From NCBI GenBank assembly GCA_019055375.1, contig JAHQIW010005335.1:62001-126000 (forward strand): a stretch of 64,000 nucleotides of DNA, in the 5' to 3' direction. Origin of the DNA: Parelaphostrongylus tenuis. Taxonomy: Eukaryota; Nematoda; Chromadorea; Rhabditida; Metastrongylidae. Each line of letters starts with the position of its first letter. Positions within the stretch are counted from its first letter, which is position 1. A program made the position numbers and the translations under genes. The notes beneath the pieces were generated by a model, which did no database searches, was not told the DNA's origin, and was given only the letters and a program-made list of their open reading frames with translations. Positions 11,411-21,607 of this stretch are shown piece by piece.

Positions 11411-11547
11411 ATGACCAGCGGAAGAAGTCGGTCTAGAAGTGGAATTAGAAGAAGTCGAAAAAGCCGAAGTTGCTGCAGTTATCTCCCGACCACTGAGCCG
11501 ACGTTCTCGCCGATGACACCGATCACAGAGGCGCCGTTCGTTATCGT
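11411..11547 (+). CDS. Candidate Arg/Ser-rich exon
   Basis: An ATG opens a frame starting MTSGRSRSRSGIRRSRKSRS, then a Thr/Pro-rich stretch (PTTEPTFSPMTPITEAP), ending before GTGAGT, a good donor. If not spliced, the frame stops at TGA 11549-11551. A similar Arg/Ser-coding sequence recurs around 11918-12050, so this may be a partially duplicated exon. GC content is higher than in the neighbourhood. Alternating Arg-Ser is also what simple AGA/AGT-rich DNA gives, so the call is weak. Confidence 0.25.
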
Positions 11548-12585
11548 GTGAGTTTTACCATAAACTGAGGATGCACTCCGGTTCATGAAGATAATCAACG
11601 TGTAAATTGAAAAGAGTTCGCAAACGGTCATTCTTTGCAATTATATCCACTAGTGAGAAACGCATGAACTTGAACTTCTGTAATAATTTCTGTCAAGTCG
11701 TACTAGAGCATGCTGAGTATCACTGCAACGTTTGAAAAGCAGAATCCTATTTTTGTTCCCTTGATACGTTTAACGGAATCTCATTGTTTTGCCGATTTCC
11801 TTGTCTTGCCGTGCCTCCTCGAAGTTGTGCTTAGAAAATCTCGAACATAGCTGTGAAAAAATACAATCTATTCATCTTCACAACCAAGTTAATCAAAGCT
11901 TCTCTTTTTAACACGACGTAGCAGAAGGAGTCTAAGCGGATACCGAAGATGTCGATCTAGTAGCCTTCGACTACGTAGTTGATATTCCCTAGGAGCTCAG
12001 GAAGAACTCGATCGTTCTGCAGTTGCAGAGCCCACTGCAGGTACGTATCAAAATCTGCATCTCTTCTTACAAAGCGTCATGTGGATGCTTTAAAATCCAA
12101 AATTGCCCTTTTACTGGGTAGCCTCTCTGCAGTCCTCCGTTTATTCAATAAACCACAGCGCGTTTGTGCTTTTTTGTTATTCTATATCGATCAAATAGTA
12201 ATGATTTCAATTTTGGAGTCGGTCGCACGAGTCGCTGAAGGCGCACAACCTCACCTCCCAGTGTCGTGTGCCGATTTGTCAAAGCTTGGCATACTGACAT
12301 ACTGTGGGGAGCATCGCAATAGCACGATAACACCAGAGACAACAAAATTTTACTTGTATTGCTTGCTGAAATAATCAATGTGAAAGCGAGAATTTAGCCA
12401 CGTAGTACTCACTAACTAACAGTAGATTCACCAGGGTACAGGCGAGCAAAATAGTAGAGAAAACGCATAATTAAGTAAGTAGAGCTAAGTTACATTTATA
12501 ATAAAAAAATCTGAGGTCATGTGGAATGGTTTACGGCGATTAGAAATGATCCGTGTTTTTTTTTTTTTTGGAAAGAGTGGGATAT
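11548..12585. other. No confident gene
   Basis: About 11.98-12.37 kb is open for 131 codons on plus and overlaps an open minus frame. No domain is recognised, and the plus frame contains a clear donor-like GTACGTATC after CACTGCAG near 12040, so part of it could be an exon. The evidence is not enough for a call. Confidence 0.3.
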
Positions 12586-12735
12586 GCGCTTTCTCAAGAT
12601 TGTAGCTTTCATAATGGAGAGTTCAAATTTCGAAGACAGCTGCGCGTTCTCCTTACAAAAACTACATAGAAGTTCTAATAATAAATTGCTTGAATTTTCG
12701 TAATAATAAGGTTTGATTAGGATGAAGTTCTGCAT
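12585..12735 (+). repeat. Interspersed repeat R2, copy 2
   Basis: Direct-oriented relative of 9600-9870, sharing the blocks listed there. Includes a run of T at 12557-12569 just upstream. Confidence 0.4.
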
Positions 12736-12860
12736 ATGACTAGTTTTCTTTGTTGAACAATTCCAAAGTGTTAATGACAGTATTTATTGAATATCAGTGA
12801 TTCTGTACAATGATACAGTATAGTAATGCAGCACAAACAATACAGTAATCGTACAGTGGC

Positions 12861-12890
12861 TAACGCTTTGGCGAGGCTTGCCTTCTTCAG
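12861..12890 (-). ncRNA. Degenerate hammerhead-like motif
   Basis: On the minus strand the sequence reads CTGAAGAAGGC, a loop, then GCCAAAGCG. This has the same layout as the motif at the end of the Penelope-like element, but the invariant GAAA after stem II is disrupted (GCCAAAGC instead of GCCGAAAC). It is most likely a dead remnant of the same element class. Confidence 0.4.
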
Positions 12891-12892
12891 AG

Positions 12893-14296
12893 CGTGAAAA
12901 GCTCAATTTGACCGGCAATCCTTCAGTCAAACAGCGAAGGTTGCCCGGTTGAAACATAATTTTATTTCCACTGCTACAGCGAATAAAAACCATCACTTTG
13001 GAAATGAGCAGTTCAGATCTGTCAAAATTTAAGCTATCAAACGACTGCCAATACTCTAAGCCTAATCAGAAAAAGCGTTGTTCTTCAAAGATGAATATGT
13101 GCAAAGACAGCGAAAAGTACAAGATTTCTCAACTTTTAAATGGTTGCTATGTTCGCCCCGAAGTAGAAACACCGGCGGCGAGATCCAGTGGGTGAATATA
13201 TAGTGTTAGCAGTGGGTCACTACTGATTAGATATGGGCAGAATCCCTAAACCGCGGTGGTGGGCCGAGCATAGCCAAAGTGAGTTTGCTCCGTCACGGAA
13301 GCGCTATGTTCCGCTCACAATTCTATTGAATTAATCTGAGTTGTATGAATGCAACCTTGTGAAAGCAATTAGTTACAAGACAACGAGATTGTGTGGAGAG
13401 AGCAATAATGGATCGATTATGATTTGAGGTAAGGTGGTCCGGGTGATGCCAGACGACCGTACGGACGATGCCCTGCGATCGAACTGACTGCTGAGGTTGG
13501 TGGCAGCTGGGTGCCGCCCTCGTCACTTGGACCATTTCTGTCTAAGGTCCTAGAACCTATGCGATACCACTTGCTCTTTAAGGTCATGATCCATGTGCGT
13601 TGCCTAAATTATCATGTAATTCCCGAAAACATAGCAAAACTCCCTTTGGAGGTTTGCTATAATTTATTACCTTCTGTGTTATATTTATCACTCTCCATCC
13701 AGTAGATATCGTCTTGACCCTAATTTTTTGAAAAATAAATAAAGCGGCACTTTCCAAATCTTTGTTGTCACAGTGTAAATCTTTCTTTCCCTCAAATTAG
13801 ATACCCCGTTTGACTGTTTTTAGAGATTTAACCAAAAATAGACTTCCCAACCAACTTCTCAAATAAAAACAGTTATTGTTGAATTTAACACTTGCAGACT
13901 TTCATGACGGTGCCGGAGAAAACCTTGAGAATAGAAGATGTATACAAAGGGAGGTTAAAATCAATTGTACACAATTCAAATTCGTATGGATTTCACTCAA
14001 TGTATTTTCAGCAGTAATTTTCCCGATTCATTCACTTGCAGTAACTATTTTCAATTTTGGATAAGCTCTTCCCGCCCGTCACACATGACTCACTGTATTT
14101 GAAGTATGAAGCTAACTAATAGGAATAATTTACTTAATCGACTTTCATTTATCCTCGGCATGAATAGCCAATATGTGTTTCTTAAATTTTTCAGCTTACA
14201 AAAGGTGCTCCATAGAAGAATAGTCGTCTCGAGCGGTGACGAATATTAGTCACACGAGGAGGCTCGAATGTGGACAATTGACTCAAGTCATTTTTT
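12893..14296. other. No confident gene
   Basis: Possible exon material on plus at about 13897-13955: acceptor CACTTGCAG, then TFMTVPEKTLRIEDVYKG. Another short stretch follows at about 14195 after TTTTTCAG. The pieces cannot be joined into a convincing chain. AAGCTATCAAACGAC near 13032 is another dispersed motif copy. Confidence 0.3.
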
Positions 14297-14935
14297 TTAG
14301 GAAGACGAAGACGTTGACGCGTTAGCCGAACACAGCTTACTTATCAGCCTCACGTGAGCTGAATGTTCTAAGAAAAACTGATTAACACATTTAAGGCACT
14401 CACGCCCTTTCTTTACACTGATATTCTCAACAGACGTGTGATAATCGGCCCTAAGCTGGGAGAATGCTGATGTCACACAAAGGAGTACTTTTACTCGATG
14501 AAAGGTGAAGCTGCAATCACGCCTATATTGAGCTGAAACATTGCCATTTGGTACTAGACGCATGCACACACTGTTCCATCTCTAGCAGCACCATGTGTCA
14601 GGTTTAAAATACACATGTAGTCTAAATGTCAATTCACTCGCTGCCATCGATGTACCCATTTGTGCTGATTGAAAACTCCACGCGCAGTTAGAGTCTGTGA
14701 GCTTTTGCTTGACGGAGAAGTGGTGCGAAACCTGCTTATTCACCTCACACATTTTGAATTTCAACTGGTTTACGTCGATCTGCTTTCTCACGTAAAAGTC
14801 ACAAAATTTGATGAGCTCATAATGACCAGTGACATTTATGTCAATGCGTTCGGAAAATAATCGCCTTAAAGCTCGTGCGAGATGTCGCAGTACACATCCT
14901 CTTGTCCTTCGGGAATTACCTTCAACTCATTTGAC
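14297..14935 (-). pseudogene. Long minus-strand frame with one internal stop, unidentified
   Basis: One minus-strand frame runs for about 210 codons with a single TAG (14582-14584). At this base composition about ten stops would be expected. The 5' part includes INVTGHYELIKFCDFYVRKQ and the part after the stop includes LRADYHTSVENISVKKGREC. Several Cys suggest an extracellular protein, but no family is recognised. It may be a recently broken gene, part of a transposon, or one exon with the TAG removed by splicing that I cannot see. Its 5' end overlaps the last exon of the five-exon model in another frame, so the two calls cannot both be right over 14866-14935. Confidence 0.35.
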
Positions 14936-15699
14936 GTTTCTGCTTTCTACATATAAGTCGAAGTTCCTATAAATCCTTCTAATCAGCAATAGATTTGGTG
15001 TTGTTCTAGGTGTGAAATAAAAATGATTGTAATGAGGCTTATGCGTTGCGCTGCGGAGCACATGTCATTACCTTCCTCACCTGTGGTCCTTTCTTTATTT
15101 TTGTGCCCTCTCCATCAGCATCAACCTCTGTAGCGCAACAGACGTTCACGTCTAAAAGATAGTGTTTGTCAATTATTATGAGTAGAAAATAGCATAGTTA
15201 AGTCGGCTGGTGGTAAACTACATTGACTGTCTGCTTACTGTCGAACACTTCCCAGAATAGCTTGCCCTGCCTATCCTAACATACCGAGAGCACAATCTTC
15301 CCGAGCGTGGAGCTTAGGTTTTGGTTGAGCTGGCGTGTCATCACATCACTCTGCTGTAGCTCATTTTATGGAAATGGCCAGCGATCGTGCTATGGCCATA
15401 TCCAAGTAAAACTAGAACATTCTTTGACCTACAGAGCGTTTTGACGAAAACGCTGTTCGAAAAGAAAAAACTAGATAGAACAATTATGCGAAAGAAATTA
15501 TGGGACAAAGCAATGCTTCAAGAATAGGTTTAAATTTTTTATGTCTGATGGTAAGGGCTGTGAAGTAATGGTGGCACTATATCGCTCTGTCTCACTGATT
15601 CAATCTTCATCCAATTTTCCTCATTCAATACAGAAACTTCAAACGGTCAACGCTTCTGCTTGCGTGACTTCGGATTGGCAGAAGTTGATTGTCCTTCAT
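14866..15699 (-). CDS. Candidate five-exon gene, unidentified, 111 aa
   Basis: Minus-strand exons 15699-15632, 15428-15350, 15275-15239, 15151-15081 and 14946-14866 join in phase (336 nt). They start at an ATG 8 nt after a TAATAG acceptor and end at TAA. Donors are GTATTG, GTGATG, GTAAGC and GTGAGG; acceptors are TGTAG, GTTAG, TTTAG and TGTAG. Peptides include NVLVLLGYGHSTIAGHF, DRQGKLFWEVFD, a Cys-Cys/Asp-rich segment (VNVCCATEVDADGEGTK) and a polar C-terminus (LKVIPEGQEDVYCDISHEL). No signal peptide or known domain is visible. The intron between exons 2 and 3 contains an alternative open segment (MTRQLNQNLSSTLGKIVLS) that could instead be coding. Choosing exons by eye invites over-fitting, so confidence is limited although every phase agrees. 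Confidence 0.38.
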
Positions 15700-17453
15700 G
15701 CGCGTGACTATTAGCACTAGATAAGCAACCGTGGCTTTTTTATATCATGAGAATTTTTGACGAAATAAGAGCAAGTTTACGGAAAAAGTTGTTATATCTC
15801 TTCATTGGTGTTTTGTAAAATCTGGGTGACTGTTTACTACGTGTTACTATGCTCTACTATTCAGCGACGTTGCTGTCAGTTGCTAGAACGATTTTTCAGC
15901 TCACCTCAAGTTCAACTCGGTATTTCATACACCTGTTTTTTCCATACGATAGTATAATGATTTGTCCTGGTGATTGGCAATGAAATAACTCCCGGCAGGC
16001 GACCAAAGACTAAGCTTCTTACGATGAGCAAATAACCAAAGACTACATTTTGTATGTCTCTTATGGCCCGTGATTGTACATTTTCGACATTTCCAGGATC
16101 TTTTTTCTTAAGGAAAGGTCATTAGTGGTTGAGAACTTAGAAATTTGTAGATTGCTTGTTACTCTGCCGAGCAAAGGATGCATATGATACCCTTCACTAC
16201 ATTTCATCGTGGAAAAGTGAACATCGGTTCTGTTAAATTTCTCAAGAATTGTAATTTTCAGCCCAAGCCGAATGTTACAATCAAAAAATATAGAGTGAAG
16301 AACAGTAATGCGAAATCCTGTGCTCCCCGTCTGTGAGTCCAAAGGCAGTGAATTGGAGTCTTGATACAATATCATTTTGCGAAACAACGATAAGTGTTCT
16401 AATCGTATCGAGAATCGTTGCGACTGGACTTTCTCCAAGAGTTTATCCAGTGTGCATGACCAGTTTTTTGTTCGGCGTCGTCAACGTTTCATTAATAATT
16501 TATGGTCAACATTTTGTTGCTTATTGAGGACTACCACGGATGTTATATAACGTGTGACCGTAGAAAGGTTTCCTCTACAACGAACATTGTACCGAAAACA
16601 GCTTTGCAGAAGTTTTCATGTTGTTTTAGAGCACTCATTATCAAGACTATAATCTATGAGAGAAGCTAAAGTGTTCCCTCTTTTGTAGTTGGACACTGAA
16701 CTCAAAAATTTGAGGATACATTTCTTGCTACGAAATAATGATGAATCGTTAACGAAATCCGTTTAGAGTGACTTTATGTTTAGTAGAGTATTGAAGTGGC
16801 TCGATGTTTAATATTGTGCTCACAGAGGTGTTCGCATGCAGAACATAGTCAAAAATAAATTTTTTAAATCTTAGAATCATAATTTTCTGACATTTTGATA
16901 ACGCGTTTAGCAGATTGTAAGCTACTATCAGATCTTTAATGGAATCCATGAGAGATATGAACAGACATTGTTATTTTAGAGCTTGCAACGATGTGTGAAT
17001 TCTATTACTTTTTGGGTATTGCCTCTATGCAGTGCAACAATGTGTGAAGCAGAAGCAGCCGGCGCGGATTACGTGGAAAGCATGTAGTGCTTCGAATTAT
17101 CAGTCGGCACTCTGTCGTGGTCTGAATGTAGTGGTTTAAAGGAATTCCGCATGTCTCTGGGGCGATCGAAATTGCTATGCGACCGGTACATGAAATGTAC
17201 ATTGATTACTGAGCAAACAATGATGAGTAATCAAGCGACCCATTAGTGTCACTACATGTTCCGTTATAGTGATTCTACGTGTAAATAGCTCTTGCCCGAG
17301 TGGTCAAGATGTAAATCGTATTCAGCACTCCTAAAATCGCTCAATTTCACTGTTATTGCTCGTTGTTGTGGGATCGGATTAACTGGTATACACTCGCCGA
17401 TCGCATCGTTAAACACTTCAGTTGGAACATACACGTGAAAAACGCATTTCTCG
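15700..17453. other. No confident gene
   Basis: Opposed open frames lie at 16.06-16.44 (minus) and 16.33-16.53 kb (plus). The plus frame is hydrophobic (ETTISVLIVSRIVA, FLFGVVNVSLIIYG) and could be a membrane-protein exon. A short terminal-exon-like stretch (MCEAEAAGADYVESM, stop TAG) follows a CTCTATGCAG acceptor near 17034. None can be linked to another exon. Confidence 0.3.
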
Positions 17454-17459
17454 TTTCAG
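17454..17459 (+). promoter_or_regulatory. Probable spliced-leader trans-splice acceptor
   Basis: The TTTCTCGTTTCAG acceptor lies 11 nt before the ATG of the MARVEL-like gene, with no plausible 5' donor upstream. Nematode mRNAs commonly receive a spliced leader at exactly such a site. Inference from position only. Confidence 0.5.
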
Positions 17460-17470
17460 AACTCTATATC

Positions 17471-18258
17471 ATGAATCTAGAGTTTCTGCGAACTCTTCAT
17501 GGTTTCATCAATCTTCTTCAAGTGGTTTGTCACTCGTTCTCATTATGAAAATCTCCAAAAGAGTTATTTAGAGCGAAGGCAAATGCAATTTTACAAACGT
17601 TATTTTATGCTCAAAATGCTGTCCTGTAAACGTTGCTAAACTGCTCAGTATCAAACTTTCATTGTCTAGGTGAATAATCTTTTGTCTTTCCAGTGTTTTG
17701 GTTTCGCTGCGATCTTTGCCTCTTCTCTTATATGGGTAGATTCGAGTGTTTACTTTCAGTTCATTTATAAGGTACGTCTACTTTTTTTGAAGCCAGAAAA
17801 GTTATTTCCAATTTTTTATTTAGGGTTTTGGATGGCAAACACTGATTTTATTCATTCTGGTGATTACGTTCATTTTCTCGTTTATAATTCTGCTTTCGAA
17901 TATTCTTGGTAAAGATGTTTTAGGAAGCATGGGCAAGAAAAAGGTACGTACATCAGTATAGTGGTCCTTTCTGAGCTGCTTATTCGCTTTTTTGAAATGC
18001 TTCAGCTCCTCCTTTCATATGCGATATGTACAGTTTTGCTTATTGTGTCAGCTTCTTTGGAGACTTGGTATATTCGTCTTTCTACTGGGTACTTACACAC
18101 TCGTTTCATTACTGTTACGGTATGTTCGTGATGAAAGCCTTTACATTCCTGAGTAAAATTGATTAGTGCTGTCTCAACTACCGCTTATTCAGGTCTTCAA
18201 CTGGATTCTCGTAGTTAGTTACATAATTTTGATTGTGGTCACATTACTGTTTGTATAG
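17471..18258 (+). CDS. MARVEL-like four-transmembrane protein, five exons
   Basis: Exons 17471-17524, 17694-17771, 17824-17943, 18006-18119 and 18193-18258 all join in phase 0 and give 143 aa. All four introns are GT-AG (52-169 nt), three with GTACGT/GTATGT-type donors and the first with GTTTGT. The protein is almost entirely four hydrophobic helices: TM1 begins LRTLHGFINLLQVCFGFAAI, TM2 is in TLILFILVITFIFSFIILL, TM3 in LLLSYAICTVLLIVSASLE, and TM4 in WILVVSYIILIVVTLLFV. A short basic loop with GSMGKKK lies between TM2 and TM3. Length, helix spacing and the LRTLHGFINLLQ start fit the MARVEL fold of membrane-apposition and vesicle proteins (CMTM/plasmolipin type). The start is set by the nearby trans-splice acceptor. 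It has an intact frame and looks functional. A different four-helix family is the main alternative. Confidence 0.8.
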
Positions 18259-18337
18259 TTTTTCAAATACACAGATGAAAGAACATAAATCTCATTTTTC
18301 CTATGGACACGTAATTTACTGCAATTCTGAAGTACTG

Positions 18338-18343
18338 AATAAA
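18338..18343 (+). terminator. Polyadenylation signal of the MARVEL-like gene
   Basis: AATAAA about 80 nt after the stop codon, the usual distance for a nematode 3' UTR. Confidence 0.5.
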
Positions 18344-19379
18344 TATATTAAGAGTTTTATGCACTATATGATGCAATGTGATCATCATAAGCAGCTAAGA
18401 AGCTATATACACGGAAATTCACTAGTCGATCACATGTCATGATTGGAGTGAGTGGTAAAGGAAGCCGTGAGAAACGGCCAAAATTTACTCTCTAATTCAC
18501 CTGCACGATACCCTTATCGTCTTCTTTAAGACTGTAAGAATTTATTGAATGTTTGCGTGAATGACAATGTTCGGCGGCTGGGCGAGTCAGGCGAACATCA
18601 GTTAGCGAAGGTGTGCCCACGTGCCTCGATTATACACCCAGCCAACGATTTTTTTTATATTGAACAACTCAGTCTGTTGACTGCTCTTTTTAAAAATTTT
18701 TCAACTACGTGATGAAACTACAGAACAGGACAAATTAAAAAGTAACAAATTTGATCAGCTGCTATTTTTGATTTTACCAATTGAAATCCACGTGTAAAAT
18801 TGAGTTGCCCTTTCTGTTTACCTTTTGATGTCATTATGAAGTGATAACTTTCTAATGAAAGGCAATAATACGGGGAAATAATAAGATCTTGCGTATTATA
18901 GCAAGTGAAAGATCTCTTTAATTTGCTCTTTCTTATGTTTTAATCAAGGGTTTATGCAGTATAGCTTGCCATACACAGTGGAACTTTCGTGGTTAACACC
19001 TAGAAAACTATTCAGAGCGTGGGAAACAAACAAGAACTAACGAGAACTTTTTCCTACTACAAACTAATTTATCCTTTTCTGATAATATTTACATTTGTTT
19101 AGAAGTTGTTTTCAATGACTAACAATGATATGGTCATCTATGTAAACCTGATTGATAAATTTTATTTAATCGGTTGTGTAAAAAGTTCTTGCCGTTACTA
19201 TTGATATGATCTTCAAAATATCTTGTCAGGCACAAAAGACAAAACTAAAAATCATAGCATTCTCCATCGACCTTAATGGCTTTATACCGATTTTCGGGTA
19301 AAAGATCAACAATCAGCAGGCAATCAAACTATCGGCTATCATTCGGTCTGCTATTGAGGGTTCCCTCTACAACCATCTT
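18344..19379. other. No recognisable gene
   Basis: AT-rich intergenic sequence between the MARVEL-like gene and a mariner remnant. No repeat family or exon recognised. Confidence 0.45.
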
Positions 19380-19690
19380 ATGGACAACTTGACGATCAAC
19401 TTTCTGTGGACGGCCCGAGCGCAGCTGACTCTCCAGACTGTTCTCTCCATTTTTGATCTACGCGGAGAATTTTCTAACCGTCCTTTCTGCAACCGTATCA
19501 TTGCCCCAACTTCATTAATCTTACGTGTTGCTTCATTAGCATTTTGGACTACGCGCCATATGTGCGTGAGTAACAAGAGAATCTCTTCCCAAAAGCTACA
19601 TCTTGAATCAGTATAGGAAAATTGTATACCAAAATATTCACAAGAAAATTCGGAGTTGGACCACACCAAAACTATGTAAATTAATTTCAA
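19380..19690 (-). mobile_element. Mariner remnant, N-terminal transposase region
   Basis: The minus strand shifts between frames but preserves the mariner helix-turn-helix end in ENSLESQLRSGRPQKVD, the counterpart of the usual Ser-Leu-Glu-Asp...Arg-Ser-Gly-Arg-Pro block. The preceding MIRLQKGRLENS recurs nearly word for word in the element inside the palindrome spacer, so both belong to one subfamily. Confidence 0.65.
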
Positions 19691-19942
19691 AAATTATATG
19701 AAAAACGACGGCACGGACTTTTAGCACAATCTATAAATAGGATCTCAAACAATTAGTTTCTCTAGCATAGAGTAATTTATGATTTTCTCTCATTCGAAGC
19801 CTATCATTTTCTATCACTTAGATCACTGAGCTGATTTTTTTGTGTCATTCCTCCACCGTCCCTCTTTCCCCGGGTGGTGTCCTATTGGACCTGGGCTTCC
19901 GTTTTGTATCGTGATTCAACATGTGTCTTTCTCACTTACTAA

Positions 19943-21301
19943 ATGAGTTTTGAGAGCTCAAAATTCATAAGTTACAGCTCAGTGTTCCTGGATCGTCTAC
20001 GTAACGCGAACCCGAACAACGCGTACGTAATGGAGTCATTCGACGTCACTGCTTTATATACCAACGTGTCGAATGACTCCGCATTGCAAGCCACACATGA
20101 GCTTCTTATACAACACCAGGGAGCTGTAAACATGTATGGCTTGACGACTGAGCAGTTCATGATCCTACTAAAAGAGTGCTTGAACTGCTCAATCTTCAGA
20201 TGGTCCGGGAATTATTATGCTCAAACCAGAGGGCTGGCAATGGGACAGCGACTGGCACCTAGCCTGGCCATTGCCTTTATGTCTAAAGTGGAAGCACCAG
20301 TGATAGATCTCCGGCCATTACTCTACTGTAGGTATATAGATGATTGTTTGATTATCTGTTCCACTCAAGAGGAGCTGGATGATTGTTTTAGATTGCTGAA
20401 TGAACAGTCAGAGTATATAAGATTCACCCGTGAGATACCAAAAGACGGTTGGCTTCCATTCTTGAACGTGCAAATAAGCTTAACTGAGAGCGGCTACTTA
20501 ACGAAGTGGTACCGAAAGCCAAGTAGTAAGAATATATTGGTTCACTATCTCTCTTCTCATCCCTCACATACGAAGAAGGCGCTAGTAAAAAACATGTTTC
20601 GAACAGCAGCCAATGTATGTACCGGGGAGGAGCAGAGAGTAGAATCCGTGAAACTGGCGCGGGAATTAGCCACTTCTAATGGATACGAATTCGTAGCCCC
20701 TCGGCTTAGGTTTAGAGGAAATAATGCGCCTCCGAACGAAAACTTAGTTGAAAGGAAAGTCCCGTTTATCATCCCGTTCTATTCAAATGAGATTAGTACA
20801 GCTATAAAACGATGTTTGAAAAGAGCGGGTTTAGAGCAATCGGTGGCCATTATTGAAATACCACCGAATACTCTAAAACGCCAGCTAGTTCGCAACCGCT
20901 TATATGACCGTCTCTGTATGATGAAAGATTGTAAAATATGTCCTAACGGCAGAGACGGTGATTGCATGAGCGTAGGTACAGTCTACCTAATCTCTTGCAA
21001 GGCGTGTAGTGATAAATATGTTGGCGAAACGGGTAGGCCGCTCTATGCACGCATAGAAGAACACCTAGCTGACAAGCGTCTTAATAGACAAAACACCCCG
21101 CTAGGGACGCATAGAGCACAGAAGCACGACGGAGTTGATTTTGAAATCGAAGTCACCATCCTTGCGCAGGAGCAGAAAACATCAGCGCGAAAGATCTTGG
21201 AAGCATTTTGGATTAATACGACCAATCCAACCATAAACCGCAGGGAGGAATGCCTTGTAAACACTCGTGATATGAGCCAGTATATAAGACTGTTGTTTTG
21301 A
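19943..21301 (+). CDS. Penelope-like reverse transcriptase with GIY-YIG endonuclease (5' truncated)
   Basis: 452 codons open, of which the first 14 or so are flanking host sequence upstream of the insertion point. Reverse transcriptase blocks: SFDVTALYTN (residues 32-41, catalytic Asp of motif A), TRGLAMGQRLAPSLAIAF (95-112, motif B) and YIDD (131-134, motif C), followed by GWLPFLNVQI (169-178). A Cys-rich linker (325-355) leads into the GIY-YIG nuclease: TVYLI (346-350) and YVGETGRPL (359-367) are the GIY and YIG halves. Arg370, His374, Glu420 in ILEAFWI, and Asn near 425-428 sit where active-site residues are expected. Penelope-like elements copy RNA into DNA at nicked chromosomal ends using this nuclease. 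Full-length relatives are several hundred residues longer at the N-terminus. With that end missing the copy is unlikely to be autonomous. A stop codon lies immediately before the first ATG. Confidence 0.93.
   Translation: MSFESSKFISYSSVFLDRLRNANPNNAYVMESFDVTALYTNVSNDSALQATHELLIQHQGAVNMYGLTTEQFMILLKECLNCSIFRWSGNYYAQTRGLAMGQRLAPSLAIAFMSKVEAPVIDLRPLLYCRYIDDCLIICSTQEELDDCFRLLNEQSEYIRFTREIPKDGWLPFLNVQISLTESGYLTKWYRKPSSKNILVHYLSSHPSHTKKALVKNMFRTAANVCTGEEQRVESVKLARELATSNGYEFVAPRLRFRGNNAPPNENLVERKVPFIIPFYSNEISTAIKRCLKRAGLEQSVAIIEIPPNTLKRQLVRNRLYDRLCMMKDCKICPNGRDGDCMSVGTVYLISCKACSDKYVGETGRPLYARIEEHLADKRLNRQNTPLGTHRAQKHDGVDFEIEVTILAQEQKTSARKILEAFWINTTNPTINRREECLVNTRDMSQYIRLLF
19972..19983 (+). repeat. 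Target-site duplication, left copy
   Basis: TTACAGCTCAGT, repeated exactly at 21596-21607. The two copies bracket the Penelope-like element and define its ends. Confidence 0.75.
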
Positions 21302-21595
21302 TGGGTAGGGTGCATTACGAGCCTATGTGTCTCTCTTGCCGGTGATCTCCACTTGGATCATCCAGTGGAACACATATAAAAAGCGGTGAGTATGTTGAGT
21401 GTTGATTTTTGCTTGATGCGATTGAAATCTAGGTCTGGTGATTTTCTCTAAAGAAGTAATGGAGGTGTTTGACTGATTGTATTGCAAACATTTTGACCTT
21501 TCCAGGCTCTGAAGAAGGCGAACTGCCGAAACGTCAGCTATCGAATAAAGTTTAATGTAACACCTCGTGTTCTGCTCAAAGAAGAAAATCAAGAA
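19984..21595 (+). mobile_element. 5'-truncated Penelope-like retroelement insertion
   Basis: A 1.6-kb copy between perfect 12-bp direct repeats. It contains the RT core from just upstream of motif A, the GIY-YIG endonuclease, and about 290 nt of 3' sequence with a hammerhead-like motif about 55 nt from its end. The N-terminal region and the RT region before motif A are missing. The reading frame has no stop or shift, so the insertion is probably recent. Confidence 0.85.
21505..21540 (+). ncRNA. Hammerhead-ribozyme-like motif in the Penelope-like 3' region
   Basis: CTGAAGA fits the hammerhead CUGANGA box. It is followed by a short stem II (GGC, loop GAACT, GCC), then GAAAC and GTC. Hammerhead ribozymes are known in Penelope-like elements of many eukaryotes. 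Here the 10.1 position is A instead of G and stem II is only three pairs, so activity is uncertain. Stems I and III were not resolved by eye. Confidence 0.55.
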
Positions 21596-21607
21596 TTACA
21601 GCTCAGT
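21596..21607 (+). repeat. Target-site duplication, right copy
   Basis: Exact repeat of 19972-19983. The next base differs on both sides, so the duplication is exactly 12 bp. Confidence 0.75.

Noticed and set aside
16061..16527. Receptor-like hydrophobic frame on plus
   Set aside because: Hydrophobic, but it cannot be joined to any neighbour in phase and overlaps a 125-codon minus frame; left unannotated.
16682..16770. Terminal exon after TTTTGTAG
   Set aside because: 25 open codons after an acceptor in the best of three frames are expected by chance.
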